A DNA stretch of 64,000 bases, from assembly GCA_947454155.1 (NCBI GenBank), contig CANGIT010000006.1:118194-182193 (forward strand), given 5' to 3'. The notes beneath the pieces were generated by a model. The model worked only from the letters and a program-made list of their open reading frames with translations, was not told the DNA's origin and made no database searches. Of the stretch, positions 1 to 7,945 are shown one piece after another. Source of the DNA: Chitinophagaceae bacterium. Its GTDB lineage: Bacteria > Bacteroidota > Bacteroidia > Chitinophagales > Chitinophagaceae. Each line of letters starts with the position of its first letter. Position 1 is the first letter of the stretch. Both the position numbers and the translations under genes were made by a program.

Positions 1-89
1 CAATAATGAATAACTGACATTCCAGGCTGTATGATTAAATCCCAATTATTTTTATCACTTTTATTTTCAAATTTTATTTTTTCTAGCAT
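1..89 (-). CDS. Unidentified protein, N-terminal fragment (cut by window edge)
   Basis: An ATG at 89-87 opens a frame that runs without a stop to the window edge, giving about 29 residues that begin MLEKIKFENKSDKN and continue NWDLIIQPGMSV. The start overlaps the TAG stop of the upstream glycosyltransferase by 7 bases (ATGCTAG), the arrangement expected of a translationally coupled operon gene. By position it should be another polysaccharide biosynthesis or export gene. The visible residues are too few to name a family. Confidence 0.5.
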   Translation of the reverse strand, partial: MLEKIKFENKSDKNNWDLIIQPGMSVIHY

Positions 90-1234
90 TTAATCGAATT
101 AGGTTGGAGTAAAAATTGTGACAAAATTTCAAAAACATTTTTCTTATAAGTCTCGTAGCTAAAATTATCAATTAAGGAATTAAAAGAAGGCTTGGCATTC
201 ATACCGCCAGACAATATTTTCATAATAGCATTGCATATCTCTTCTTCATCAAGTGGGTCTACTAACACTCCTAGATTTCCATTACAAAGTGCATCCACGC
301 TCCCATCTCTATTTCCAGCAATTACTGGTAAACCAAAATACATTGCTTCAATAAATACAATACCAAAACCTTCTTTTACACTAGGCATTACGTACAAATC
401 AGCCATCCTAAAATATTCAAATAAATCTTGGTCTTTTACGAAACCTTTTAAAATGAATTTATCTGTTACCTTATTTTTTATAGCGATAATATCTAAGCGT
501 TCTTTTTCAACCATATCATAATTTCCAGCTATTACATATTTTACATTAGGAAATTTTTGAGCAATTTTATTTAAAGAACTTAGAACAAGATCATATCCTT
601 TGTATCTCTCATGAGATGTGATTCTAGTTAAAGTGAAAATGATTAAATCATTATTATTAAACCCGTGTTTTTTTTTAAGCAATGATTTTTCATCTACATA
701 AATAATTTTTCTTTTAGGAAATAATAATGGATCAAGACAATTATTTAGTACCCTGCATTTATTGGGTTCAATTCTATTTAAACTTTGAATTTTGGTTGAA
801 GTATAATTACTTACAGAAAGTATTAAATCACAAGACATTAACATTCTTCTTTTAAAATAGCCAAACTTTGACCATATTTCAATCCCATGAGCAAATAATA
901 ATAATTTTGTTTTAGGTCGAAACTTTTTTATTATAAAACCTATAGGCAATAAATTAATGTGACTAAGAATTACTATATCGGAATTCCCGCCTTTGATTAA
1001 AGATTTTATAGAAAATGAAAATTTGGATTTATTGAAAGGTCTAAAAATTTCATTGGGGAAGTACGAATTGTGATTTCCTCTACAATCATACATTGAAAAT
1101 ATTGACAAATTAAATTGTTTTTCCACTGAGAGTTCAAATAATACTTTACCAAAAATCCTACAAACTTTTTCTATTCCACCCGTTGAAGAAAAAATCTTTA
1201 GTGTTAAAAACAATATTTTATTATTTGTTCTCAA
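83..1234 (-). CDS. Glycosyltransferase family 4 (GT-B fold)
   Basis: A 383-residue retaining glycosyltransferase of the GT4/GT1-like group, expected to add a sugar from a nucleotide-sugar donor to the growing lipid-linked repeat unit in the cytoplasm. The N-terminal Rossmann half starts with a strand followed by STGGIEKV (about residues 17-24), an acceptor-side glycine loop typical of the family. The C-terminal donor half carries RITSHERYKGYD (204-215) and the E-x7-E motif, E288 and E296, within KEGFGIVFIEAM. Length is normal for GT4. The start is a TTG at 1234-1232, overlapping the upstream amidotransferase stop as TTGA. No upstream in-frame ATG fits, and the first beta-strand begins at residue 6, so the TTG start is reasonable. 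The sugar specificity cannot be read from sequence. The gene is co-directional with the export genes wza/wzc. Confidence 0.9.
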   Translation of the reverse strand: MRTNNKILFLTLKIFSSTGGIEKVCRIFGKVLFELSVEKQFNLSIFSMYDCRGNHNSYFPNEIFRPFNKSKFSFSIKSLIKGGNSDIVILSHINLLPIGFIIKKFRPKTKLLLFAHGIEIWSKFGYFKRRMLMSCDLILSVSNYTSTKIQSLNRIEPNKCRVLNNCLDPLLFPKRKIIYVDEKSLLKKKHGFNNNDLIIFTLTRITSHERYKGYDLVLSSLNKIAQKFPNVKYVIAGNYDMVEKERLDIIAIKNKVTDKFILKGFVKDQDLFEYFRMADLYVMPSVKEGFGIVFIEAMYFGLPVIAGNRDGSVDALCNGNLGVLVDPLDEEEICNAIMKILSGGMNAKPSFNSLIDNFSYETYKKNVFEILSQFLLQPNSIKC

Positions 1235-3027
1235 AACGAATGTTTTCTATGATTGATGATAATTAGCGACATTAAATTTGACCAATGTAATTTGCCCTCT
1301 TGAAATTTAACAAAAGATTTTTTAAATGCTTTGTTGCCATTCAGGATTAATTCTTTAACATAATCATTATCTCTAAACCATAAATCAAAAGGCAAATTGA
1401 AACCCATCTTTGGGCGATCCCATATGGCAGCCGGAATTAAATCCTTGTATGCTTTAATGAGCAATTGCTTTGGTTGAGAAGTTTTAAACTTAATGTCTGG
1501 GGTTATACTAAAAACGGAATTTATTAATTCCTTATCTAGGAAGGGCACTCTAATTTCTACACCATTTTTCATTCCCATTACATCTGAATCTCTCAACAGC
1601 TGATTCTGCATGTAAATATTAAACTCCAACCAACTAGAGATATTTTTGGGGCTATTTTCGTAAATAGTAGAAAATATTGGTGTTTCTTTCAAAATTTGCC
1701 AAATCTCATATTCATATGAGCCCAAATGAGAAGCGGTTTCAAATGGAACAAAATGCCCTCTTAAGAAAAGATAAATACCTTTTATTCCCTCTAGTTTCAA
1801 ATATTGAATTCTATTTATTTTTTTTGAAGATGAGAATTTGCTCAATAATTTAATTTTATTAGGAAGCTTGTTAATTGAAAATGCAAATTTTATTCGATCA
1901 AAAGATGGGTAACCTCCAAACAATTCATCACTACCCAAACCTGAGAGAGCAGCTTTTATGCCAATTGATGAAGTGAAATTGCTTATGAACCAAGTATTGA
2001 TACCATCAGAACAAGGCTGGTCCATGTCATTTAAAATTGAAGGGAAACTATTTTTAAAATTGTCTTTAGTAACCAGGAACTGGTAGGCATCTGCTTTTAT
2101 TTGATTTATTATAGTGTCCTGATATTTTTTTTCTGAATATTTATCATCATCAAAGTAAATAGAAATAAATTTCAAATTAGTATCTTCAATTTGGGAAGCT
2201 AAATAGGCTAAAATGGTAGAATCTAACCCCCCACTTAGAAAAATCCCAATTGGAGAATCAGCAAATAAATGTTTTTTAACAGATTTAGATAATTGATTTT
2301 TTATAGATTCTATTGCACTTGTCTCATCGATAATATTGTTTGAAAAACTAAAATGACAAAAAGATTGCAGACTAATCTCATCTTTTACGGTTGAATAATT
2401 AAGAAAAAAACCTTTGGGAAGGATCTTTACAGATTTGAGGGTTGTTAAAGGCTCAGGTATAAATCCATAAGACATTAATAAAACGGGCCAATTATCGTTT
2501 TTAATTTGAGTTTCTGGTATTGCATTAAATGCATTTACCTCTGAAGTAAATGCTAGCATTGAAGATGATTGGTAATAATACAAAGGCTTAATTCCAACAG
2601 AATCTCTTACTAAAAATAATTCTTGCTCTAAATCATCCCATAATGCGAATGCAAACATCCCATTCAGTTTATTGAAACACAAAGTCCCCCATTGAGCAAA
2701 AGCAGCTAAAATAACAGCAGTATCCGTATTATTTTGAAAAGTATGGCCTAAGGATATGAGTTCTTTTTTAAGTTCAAGAAAGTTATAAATCTCTCCGTTA
2801 TACGTAATGTAGAAACGATTTACATAGCTCATTGGCATGTGACCTTGATCACTCAAATCGAGAAGAGACAATCTTCTATTAGCTAAAACAGCGAAACCTG
2901 AGCTTGAAGTATATTTTCCATTATCATCAGGACCACCATGTTTTTGCAAGTAAGACATTTCATCTACCATACTTTCCATTTCCTGCAATGGAAGCTCCTT
3001 ACTAATTATTCCTGAAATTCTACACAT
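1231..3027 (-). CDS. asnB: Asparagine synthase (glutamine-hydrolysing), AsnB-like amidotransferase
   Basis: A 598-residue class II glutamine amidotransferase fused to an ATP-pyrophosphatase synthetase domain. The N-terminal glutaminase begins MCRISGII, so Cys2 is exposed as nucleophile after Met removal; ANRRLSLLDLS (49-59) and YNGEIYN (76-82) are glutamine-binding segments of the family. The synthetase half has the PP-loop SGGLDS at 265-270. Family members convert Asp to Asn. In polysaccharide loci, paralogues are commonly thought to amidate uronic acid sugars or other carboxylates, and the location between a GDP-fucose synthase and a glycosyltransferase favours that role (inference). It starts 5 bases after the fucose synthase stop and overlaps the next gene by 4 bases (TTGA), so it is operonic. 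A housekeeping asparagine synthetase cannot be excluded. Confidence 0.9.
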   Translation of the reverse strand: MCRISGIISKELPLQEMESMVDEMSYLQKHGGPDDNGKYTSSSGFAVLANRRLSLLDLSDQGHMPMSYVNRFYITYNGEIYNFLELKKELISLGHTFQNNTDTAVILAAFAQWGTLCFNKLNGMFAFALWDDLEQELFLVRDSVGIKPLYYYQSSSMLAFTSEVNAFNAIPETQIKNDNWPVLLMSYGFIPEPLTTLKSVKILPKGFFLNYSTVKDEISLQSFCHFSFSNNIIDETSAIESIKNQLSKSVKKHLFADSPIGIFLSGGLDSTILAYLASQIEDTNLKFISIYFDDDKYSEKKYQDTIINQIKADAYQFLVTKDNFKNSFPSILNDMDQPCSDGINTWFISNFTSSIGIKAALSGLGSDELFGGYPSFDRIKFAFSINKLPNKIKLLSKFSSSKKINRIQYLKLEGIKGIYLFLRGHFVPFETASHLGSYEYEIWQILKETPIFSTIYENSPKNISSWLEFNIYMQNQLLRDSDVMGMKNGVEIRVPFLDKELINSVFSITPDIKFKTSQPKQLLIKAYKDLIPAAIWDRPKMGFNLPFDLWFRDNDYVKELILNGNKAFKKSFVKFQEGKLHWSNLMSLIIINHRKHSF

Positions 3028-3032
3028 TTAAA

Positions 3033-3998
3033 TTAAACGGAAATAAAACTATTCTGATGAGAAGTATATTTAAAATAATTTTCCTTGAAGTCAATATATG
3101 TTTTTAAAACTCCATCCTGTAAATCTATTGAGGGGGTCCAACCAATTTTATTTATTTTTTCAACATTCAGCAATTTTCTAGGTGTACCATCTGGTTTTGT
3201 TTCATCAAAAATGATTTCTCCTTCAAATTCGGTGATGTTCTTAACAAGAATAGCCAGCTCTTTAATAGAGTGGTCTATTCCGGAGCCTATATTTATAATT
3301 TCATTAGATTCATACTTCTGCATCAAAAAATAGCATGCTAAAGCAGCATCATCTACATGCAAAAACTCTCTTCTGGGCTTACCTGTTCCCCAAACTGAAA
3401 CTTTATTTTCATTATTTATTTTAGCTTCATGAAACTTTCTGATCAGTGCAGGTAAAACATGTGAATTTTTCAGATCATAATGATCTCCTTCGCCGTATAA
3501 ATTCGTAGGCATTGCGCTAATAAATCTACAACCATATTGATTGAAAAATGATTGGCACATTTTTATTCCCGCTATTTTAGCTATTGCATATGCATCATTG
3601 GTTGGCTCTAGAAAACCTGTCATCAAATAGTTCTCTTCAATTGGCTGTGGAGCATTTTTAGGATAAATACAACTACTACCCAAAAACAATAACTTTTCTA
3701 CTCCCCACTTATATGCGGAGTGTATGATATTGTTTTGAATCATTAAGTTGTCATAAATAAAGTCTGCAGGATAATTTTGGTTAGCAAGAATTCCTCCAAC
3801 TTTCGCAGCAGCCATAAATACATAAAGGGGCTGTTCTCTTTCAAAAAAATTATTAACCAAATCTTGATTTCTTAAGTCTAATTCTGAAGATCGTAAGGTT
3901 ATTAAATTGTTATAACCCTTTCTTTTTAATAATCTAAATATTGCACTTCCTAAAAGACCCCCACTACCTGCAATATATATTTTGTCATTTAACTTCAT
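3033..3998 (-). CDS. fcl: GDP-L-fucose synthase
   Basis: A 321-residue NADPH-dependent epimerase/reductase of the extended SDR superfamily. It turns GDP-4-keto-6-deoxy-D-mannose into GDP-L-fucose, the donor for fucose in surface polysaccharides. The nucleotide-binding GxxGxxG sits at residues 11-17 (GSGGLLG). The catalytic YxxxK is Y137-K141 (YAIAK), with the SSCIYP serine/cysteine segment at 108-113 that is characteristic of the WcaG/Fcl group. PRREFLHVDD (208-217) is the family substrate-binding stretch. The partner enzyme GDP-mannose 4,6-dehydratase (Gmd) is not in this window. It is followed after 5 bases by the amidotransferase and preceded by a 254-base gap after wzc, so it may head its own sub-operon. 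Confidence 0.93.
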   Translation of the reverse strand: MKLNDKIYIAGSGGLLGSAIFRLLKRKGYNNLITLRSSELDLRNQDLVNNFFEREQPLYVFMAAAKVGGILANQNYPADFIYDNLMIQNNIIHSAYKWGVEKLLFLGSSCIYPKNAPQPIEENYLMTGFLEPTNDAYAIAKIAGIKMCQSFFNQYGCRFISAMPTNLYGEGDHYDLKNSHVLPALIRKFHEAKINNENKVSVWGTGKPRREFLHVDDAALACYFLMQKYESNEIINIGSGIDHSIKELAILVKNITEFEGEIIFDETKPDGTPRKLLNVEKINKIGWTPSIDLQDGVLKTYIDFKENYFKYTSHQNSFISV

Positions 3999-4252
3999 AA
4001 TAAAAATAATATTATAAAAGGTAATAAATTAATCAAGTTCAAACACTAAAACTATTGCTTTTTTACAAAACATTAAAGTACCCAATTTATTGAATATTGC
4101 AAAAGATTTTTCAGTCTTTTTTAAATGATCAAATAGAAAATCACTCTAACTATTATAATTTTTTAAATAAATAAGTCGAATCCTAAAAAAGTATTCTGTA
4201 AATAACTACTACAGGGGTATAAAAATGAAATTTGATATCCCCAACTTCATTT
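3999..4252. other. Intergenic gap between wzc and fcl
   Basis: The gap is 254 bases and AT-rich, with no supportable gene. Next to the wzc stop there is a weak pairing of GGGGTAT (4214-4220) with ATATCCCC (4235-4242, one bulged base), but no T-tract follows on the minus strand. I found no exact TAnnTTTG box here. The space would suit a secondary promoter for the fcl-asnB-glycosyltransferase group, but I cannot point to one. Confidence 0.4.
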
Positions 4253-6691
4253 TTATGAATTTGAGTTTCTATTTACTGTTTTTTTCAAACTTTGCAATAT
4301 GCTTGATAAGGTTTTAAATCCAGGATGTTCATCCTGAACATAATAATCATTCTTTTGTTTACCATAAGCATACCCATAGCCATAACCATAACCATAGCCA
4401 TAACCATAACCATAACCATTTCCGTAGCCACCAAAGCTGTAATTGAAAAGAGAGATTCCCCTAGGCTTGATACCATTGAATAAAATACACATTTTATTAA
4501 ACTTTCCTTCCAAATAAAGGTTGGTAATCATATCTAAAAAAAGAAGTGGTGTATGATTATGTCTTACCATAAAAATAGTACAATCAACGTATTTAGAAAG
4601 AAGTTGGGCATCTGTAACCGGAGCAATAGGCGCTGAATCAATAATTATATAATCAAATTTTTTCTTAAGCCCTTCAAGCATATCGTTAAAAATAGGCTTG
4701 CTAATCAATTCAGTTGGATTAGGAGGTATTGGGCCGGAAGATACTAAGTATAAATTTTCAAATTCTGTTGGCTTAACAATTTCATCAATGGAAGCCTTTT
4801 CAACTAAGAATGAAGAAATCCCAGGTTCTTTTTTTATACCTAACTGTTTACTTAACTTAGGTTTACGAAGATCCATTTCTAAGAGCGCGACTTTCTTACC
4901 TGTCAATGTTAAACTAATTGCAAGATTAACAGCGACAAAACTCTTTCCCTCTCCTGAAATACTAGATGTAACCAACAATACTTTATTTCTTTCGTTGAAG
5001 CCTAAATAACTTAAATTTGTTCTGACTGCTCTGAATTGTTCTGCCACTACAGTTCGCTCTCCCTCTTTTATAGCAATATTCTCTTTCTTCAGCGTTTGAA
5101 TAATTTCTCCAATAACTGGCACTGATGTACGTTTTTCAATGTCTTTTCTGAACATGACTTTGCTACTAAGTTGTTCAATTAGTTGCACGTAAACAACAAA
5201 AATTAATAACCCAATGACAAAGCCTGTTAAATAATAATTTTTAGGTACTGGACTAATGGGGCCATAAGAAAATCCTTTTTCAAGAACTCTTAAATCTGCA
5301 CTTGTTGATGCTGAGGACAATGCTGTCTCTTCACGCTTTTGTAGGAGATAAGTATAAATGTTGTTTTTTATCTCTTGTTGCCGATTAATTTCCAACAAGC
5401 CTCTTTCCTTCTTTGGGACCTGATTATAAAGGCTTCTATTCAATTCAATGTTATTGTCGTTATTCTCTTTTTGAATTTTTAAATTACGTTTGACATTTTC
5501 TATACTTTCTTTGACATCTGCTTTTATTCTAATTACTTTTTCAATAGCCAAAATTACCTGTTCGCTTTTTTCTCCATTTGTATTTCTAGCTTTATCCAAT
5601 TCAAATTCTGCAGAATATAGTTGATCTAAAAGAGACCTTAATATTTGATCATCCAAAAGCAAAAGGGATGGTACAGTTCCTTTCTTCTTATTTTTTGATT
5701 CTACATATTTCGATAAATCATTAAGTAACCCAAACTGAATTTCAATAATACTGTTTGCCTTATCCAATTCCTTGACATTTGTAAAATATATCGAAGCCTG
5801 ACTTCCTAAATCTACCATATCATTCAGAGTTCTATATCTTTCAATACTGTTTTCTACGCTGTCCAAATCATTTACCAATGCATGTAATCTATCATCAATA
5901 AATTCAAGAGTTTTGGCCGCAATTAGGTTTTTATCTTCGATTCCAGCTTTTATATACACCTGAAAAAGCTGATTGAGCACATCAACCCCTTTTTCTGGTG
6001 TAGTTGTTTCCAGCTTTATATCTACAACTGAAGATCCATAAGAATTTGGAGCAGCTTTTATTGAACCAATTAAACTTCCTGCAACAGAAGGTACATTACT
6101 AAATATGGCATAATAGTTTTTTCCTGATAAATTCTTATTATAATCCTCATTGGGGGAAACTAAATACCTTGAGTATCCAAGCTCCAAAGTGTCATAAAAT
6201 TTAACAACTTGGTTGGCGATAGAAATCGAACGGTCTTTCCAATTTACATTAAAATAATATTTGCCAGATGCGACAATACTGTCTTTATTCAGAGAGATAA
6301 ATTTGATTGGAGCTCTCCCTTTATACAACTCTTCAGTTTTTACTTTTCCCTCATTAAAAATAGATGTATATAAATCAAGTTGCTTTACTACTTCTTCCAT
6401 TATAATAGAAGATCTCAAGACAATAATTTCATTATCAACATTCTTTTTCTCACTAAAAATATTCATTTGATCCAATACTTTGGATTCTCCACTACCCTTT
6501 TGAGGATCTTTAATTAATACCTTAGCAGATGCAACATAAATATTTTGTTGAGCCCTAAGATATAGGTAGGAAATAAATAGCGCTGAAATTGTTGTTATAA
6601 TGAATACCGGCCAAAAAGGCAAATACTTATGTACAATAATAGCAATTATATTATCCTGCTTTTTCTCCGGTTGTATTGCTTGTTCATCCAT
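4253..6691 (-). CDS. wzc: Wzc-like polysaccharide co-polymerase with BY-kinase domain
   Basis: An 812-residue inner-membrane protein that sets chain length and drives export of capsule or exopolysaccharide together with the Wza-type channel encoded just upstream. A Wzz-type chain-length domain follows TM1 (about 32-47). A long periplasmic coiled-coil region (about 270-460) precedes TM2 (about 488-508, YYLTGFVIGLLIFVVYVQ). The cytoplasmic BY-kinase has Walker A SSISGEGKS, Walker A' VALLEMDLRKP and Walker B DYIIIDSAP. The C-terminus holds a Tyr cluster made of Gly-Tyr dipeptides (about 750-777) plus NDYYVQDE, the expected autophosphorylation site. The Gly-Tyr run is encoded by a hexanucleotide repeat, annotated separately. 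The kinase is fused to the co-polymerase as in Proteobacteria and Bacteroidota, not split as in Firmicutes. The gene lies 19 bases after wza. Confidence 0.93.
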   Translation of the reverse strand: MDEQAIQPEKKQDNIIAIIVHKYLPFWPVFIITTISALFISYLYLRAQQNIYVASAKVLIKDPQKGSGESKVLDQMNIFSEKKNVDNEIIVLRSSIIMEEVVKQLDLYTSIFNEGKVKTEELYKGRAPIKFISLNKDSIVASGKYYFNVNWKDRSISIANQVVKFYDTLELGYSRYLVSPNEDYNKNLSGKNYYAIFSNVPSVAGSLIGSIKAAPNSYGSSVVDIKLETTTPEKGVDVLNQLFQVYIKAGIEDKNLIAAKTLEFIDDRLHALVNDLDSVENSIERYRTLNDMVDLGSQASIYFTNVKELDKANSIIEIQFGLLNDLSKYVESKNKKKGTVPSLLLLDDQILRSLLDQLYSAEFELDKARNTNGEKSEQVILAIEKVIRIKADVKESIENVKRNLKIQKENNDNNIELNRSLYNQVPKKERGLLEINRQQEIKNNIYTYLLQKREETALSSASTSADLRVLEKGFSYGPISPVPKNYYLTGFVIGLLIFVVYVQLIEQLSSKVMFRKDIEKRTSVPVIGEIIQTLKKENIAIKEGERTVVAEQFRAVRTNLSYLGFNERNKVLLVTSSISGEGKSFVAVNLAISLTLTGKKVALLEMDLRKPKLSKQLGIKKEPGISSFLVEKASIDEIVKPTEFENLYLVSSGPIPPNPTELISKPIFNDMLEGLKKKFDYIIIDSAPIAPVTDAQLLSKYVDCTIFMVRHNHTPLLFLDMITNLYLEGKFNKMCILFNGIKPRGISLFNYSFGGYGNGYGYGYGYGYGYGYGYAYGKQKNDYYVQDEHPGFKTLSSILQSLKKTVNRNSNS
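4361..4420 (-). repeat. Hexanucleotide repeat encoding Gly-Tyr tail of Wzc
   Basis: Ten consecutive 6-base units, variants of CCATAA on the plus strand (TATGGN on the coding strand), encode alternating Tyr-Gly in the Wzc tyrosine tail. The unit is a multiple of three, so a gain or loss of units would change the number of tyrosines without shifting the frame. Third-position variation (accata, gccata, cccata) shows the array is not perfectly homogeneous. Confidence 0.85.
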
Positions 6692-6710
6692 AATACAAAA
6701 ATCGCCTTAA

Positions 6711-7499
6711 TTATTTGAAAAAGTTGTTGATGATGATAATTGCCAAGGTTGAAAAAGAGATTATCAAAGAGACAGTTAATTGTAAATTTGATTTTCTCTC
6801 TTCTATCTTCTTTTTAGAATAGTCCGATTTTACAAAAACAATATCATCAGGTTGAACATAATACCATTCAGAATTGATCAAATTGCTCTTTTCAAAATTT
6901 AAGTGTTTAACAATCTTATAATTTGCACTATCTCTCATTACAATGATATCTTTAAGATCGGCATCTTCTTTGAACCCACCTACATCAGCAATCGCATCAA
7001 AATAACTTAAGCGATCTTCTTTGAAATAATAGACTTTTTGATTTGAGAAATCCCCAATAAATGTTATTTTCTTATTTAAAAAGCTTATTGAAACTATTGG
7101 ATCTTTCATATAAGCCAAAAGTTCATTTTCCAGTTTCTTCTTAAGCTTGGAACGAGAAAGCCCTTCTGCTTTTACATTCCCCAGATGCCTGAGATGTATT
7201 TCTCCTTTTTCGTCAACTTTATAACCTTCATTTGTTTGCGACAGCGGAATACTCCCCGAGCTATTGTATACGTTAAATCTCTCATCAATTTCCTGGCTTA
7301 AACTGCTTACTTTGATATCCAAAATATCATTTTGTTTGATAGTTTCCTCCGAAGCTATAGGAGTATAATATTGTACTACCGTATCTTTTGCAAGGTCAGA
7401 AAAGAAAACTGCGGGCTTATACGTTTTACATGAAATCAATAAATTTGCAATAACAATAACAACATATATTTTTCTTACTATTTTCAACACAAATTTCAT
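6711..7499 (-). CDS. wza: Wza-like outer-membrane polysaccharide export lipoprotein
   Basis: A 262-residue polysaccharide biosynthesis/export protein that forms or feeds the outer-membrane channel for the polymer. I chose the ATG at 7499 (MKFVLKIVRK). The frame extends to a TTG at 7508, but the ATG gives a clean lipoprotein signal with lipobox LLISC and the cysteine at about residue 23. A Poly_export domain (about 55-125, including NDILDIKVSSL) is followed by one SLBB-like domain (about 130-195, FIGDFSNQKVYYF and SYFDAIADVGGF). A single C-terminal hydrophobic helix (about 238-258) is common in Bacteroidota relatives and may span the outer membrane. It sits 19 bases before wzc. Upstream lies an intrinsic terminator, so expression may depend on read-through or on an unseen promoter. 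Confidence 0.92.
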   Translation of the reverse strand: MKFVLKIVRKIYVVIVIANLLISCKTYKPAVFFSDLAKDTVVQYYTPIASEETIKQNDILDIKVSSLSQEIDERFNVYNSSGSIPLSQTNEGYKVDEKGEIHLRHLGNVKAEGLSRSKLKKKLENELLAYMKDPIVSISFLNKKITFIGDFSNQKVYYFKEDRLSYFDAIADVGGFKEDADLKDIIVMRDSANYKIVKHLNFEKSNLINSEWYYVQPDDIVFVKSDYSKKKIEERKSNLQLTVSLIISFSTLAIIIINNFFK

Positions 7500-7521
7500 C
7501 TTTTTCAAACTGATTAGAAAT

Positions 7522-7561
7522 ATAAAAAAAAGAATCCTAAACTTACGATAATTTAGGATTC
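7522..7561 (-). terminator. Intrinsic terminator between PID-CTERM gene and wza
   Basis: On the minus strand a perfect 10-bp stem, GAATCCTAAA pairing with TTTAGGATTC (7561-7552 and 7541-7532, 10-base loop), is followed at once by eight T residues. It lies about 115 bases after the stop of the small gene and only about 22 bases before the wza start codon. It would end the small transcript and attenuate transcription entering the export operon. Confidence 0.8.
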
Positions 7562-7673
7562 ACAAAAATTAAAAATGATAAAAAATCATTTACAGACAAC
7601 CTTAGTCATTTGGATTCAACGATTGTTTATTAAGTTAATTCTATAAAAATCATAATTAGAATTTCTCTCAAAT

Positions 7674-7889
7674 TTATTCCTTTTCACTATTCTTTTTTAC
7701 TATTCTTCTTGCAGCCAAACCCATACCTGTTGCAATTAATATTGTAACACCACCATCAATCGGGCACCCCGGAGGAGGATTGGGATCCAATGGATCACAA
7801 CCTGGGTCAATACCACTTTGAGCAGAGGTTATTAATGGCAAACTCAAAATAATTGTAATTATAAAAAAATAAAACAGTAGCTTCTTCAT
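7674..7889 (-). CDS. Small secreted protein with PID-CTERM-like sorting tail
   Basis: A 71-residue protein. I chose the ATG at 7889 (MKKLLFYFFIITIIL) over an in-frame ATG at 7937 because it gives a normal signal peptide (about 1-24, ending TSAQ) and because a promoter lies between the two. The mature part is very short and Pro/Asp/Cys-rich (DPGCDPLDPNPPPGC, Cys31 and Cys42). It is followed by PIDGG (43-47), a hydrophobic stretch (about 48-60) and a basic end (RRIVKK). This tripartite tail, motif plus membrane segment plus basic residues, is the layout of exosortase/PEP-CTERM substrates, and the PIDGG form matches what is called PID-CTERM in Bacteroidota (from memory). The position beside polysaccharide export genes fits such systems. 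No exosortase is in the window. Its function is unknown. Confidence 0.75.
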   Translation of the reverse strand: MKKLLFYFFIITIILSLPLITSAQSGIDPGCDPLDPNPPPGCPIDGGVTILIATGMGLAARRIVKKNSEKE

Positions 7890-7915
7890 TATTCTCTTTT
7901 TACGATTCAGTGTTA

Positions 7916-7945
7916 CAAATTTAGTCAGTTTTTCCATTTATCAAA
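7916..7945 (-). promoter_or_regulatory. Bacteroidota-type promoter of the PID-CTERM gene
   Basis: On the minus strand TTTG (7945-7942) is followed after 18 bases by TAAATTTG (7923-7916), matching the Bacteroidota sigma-A consensus TTTG plus TAnnTTTG. Initiation would fall near 7910, about 20 bases before the ATG at 7889. The -33 element overlaps the stop of the upstream giant gene. This supports independent expression and the shorter start. Confidence 0.6.

Noticed and set aside
4214..4254. Hairpin after wzc as a terminator
   Set aside because: The GC part is short and bulged, the alternative stem AAAAATGAA/TTCATTTTT is AT-only and overlaps the stop codon, and no T-tract follows on the transcribed side.
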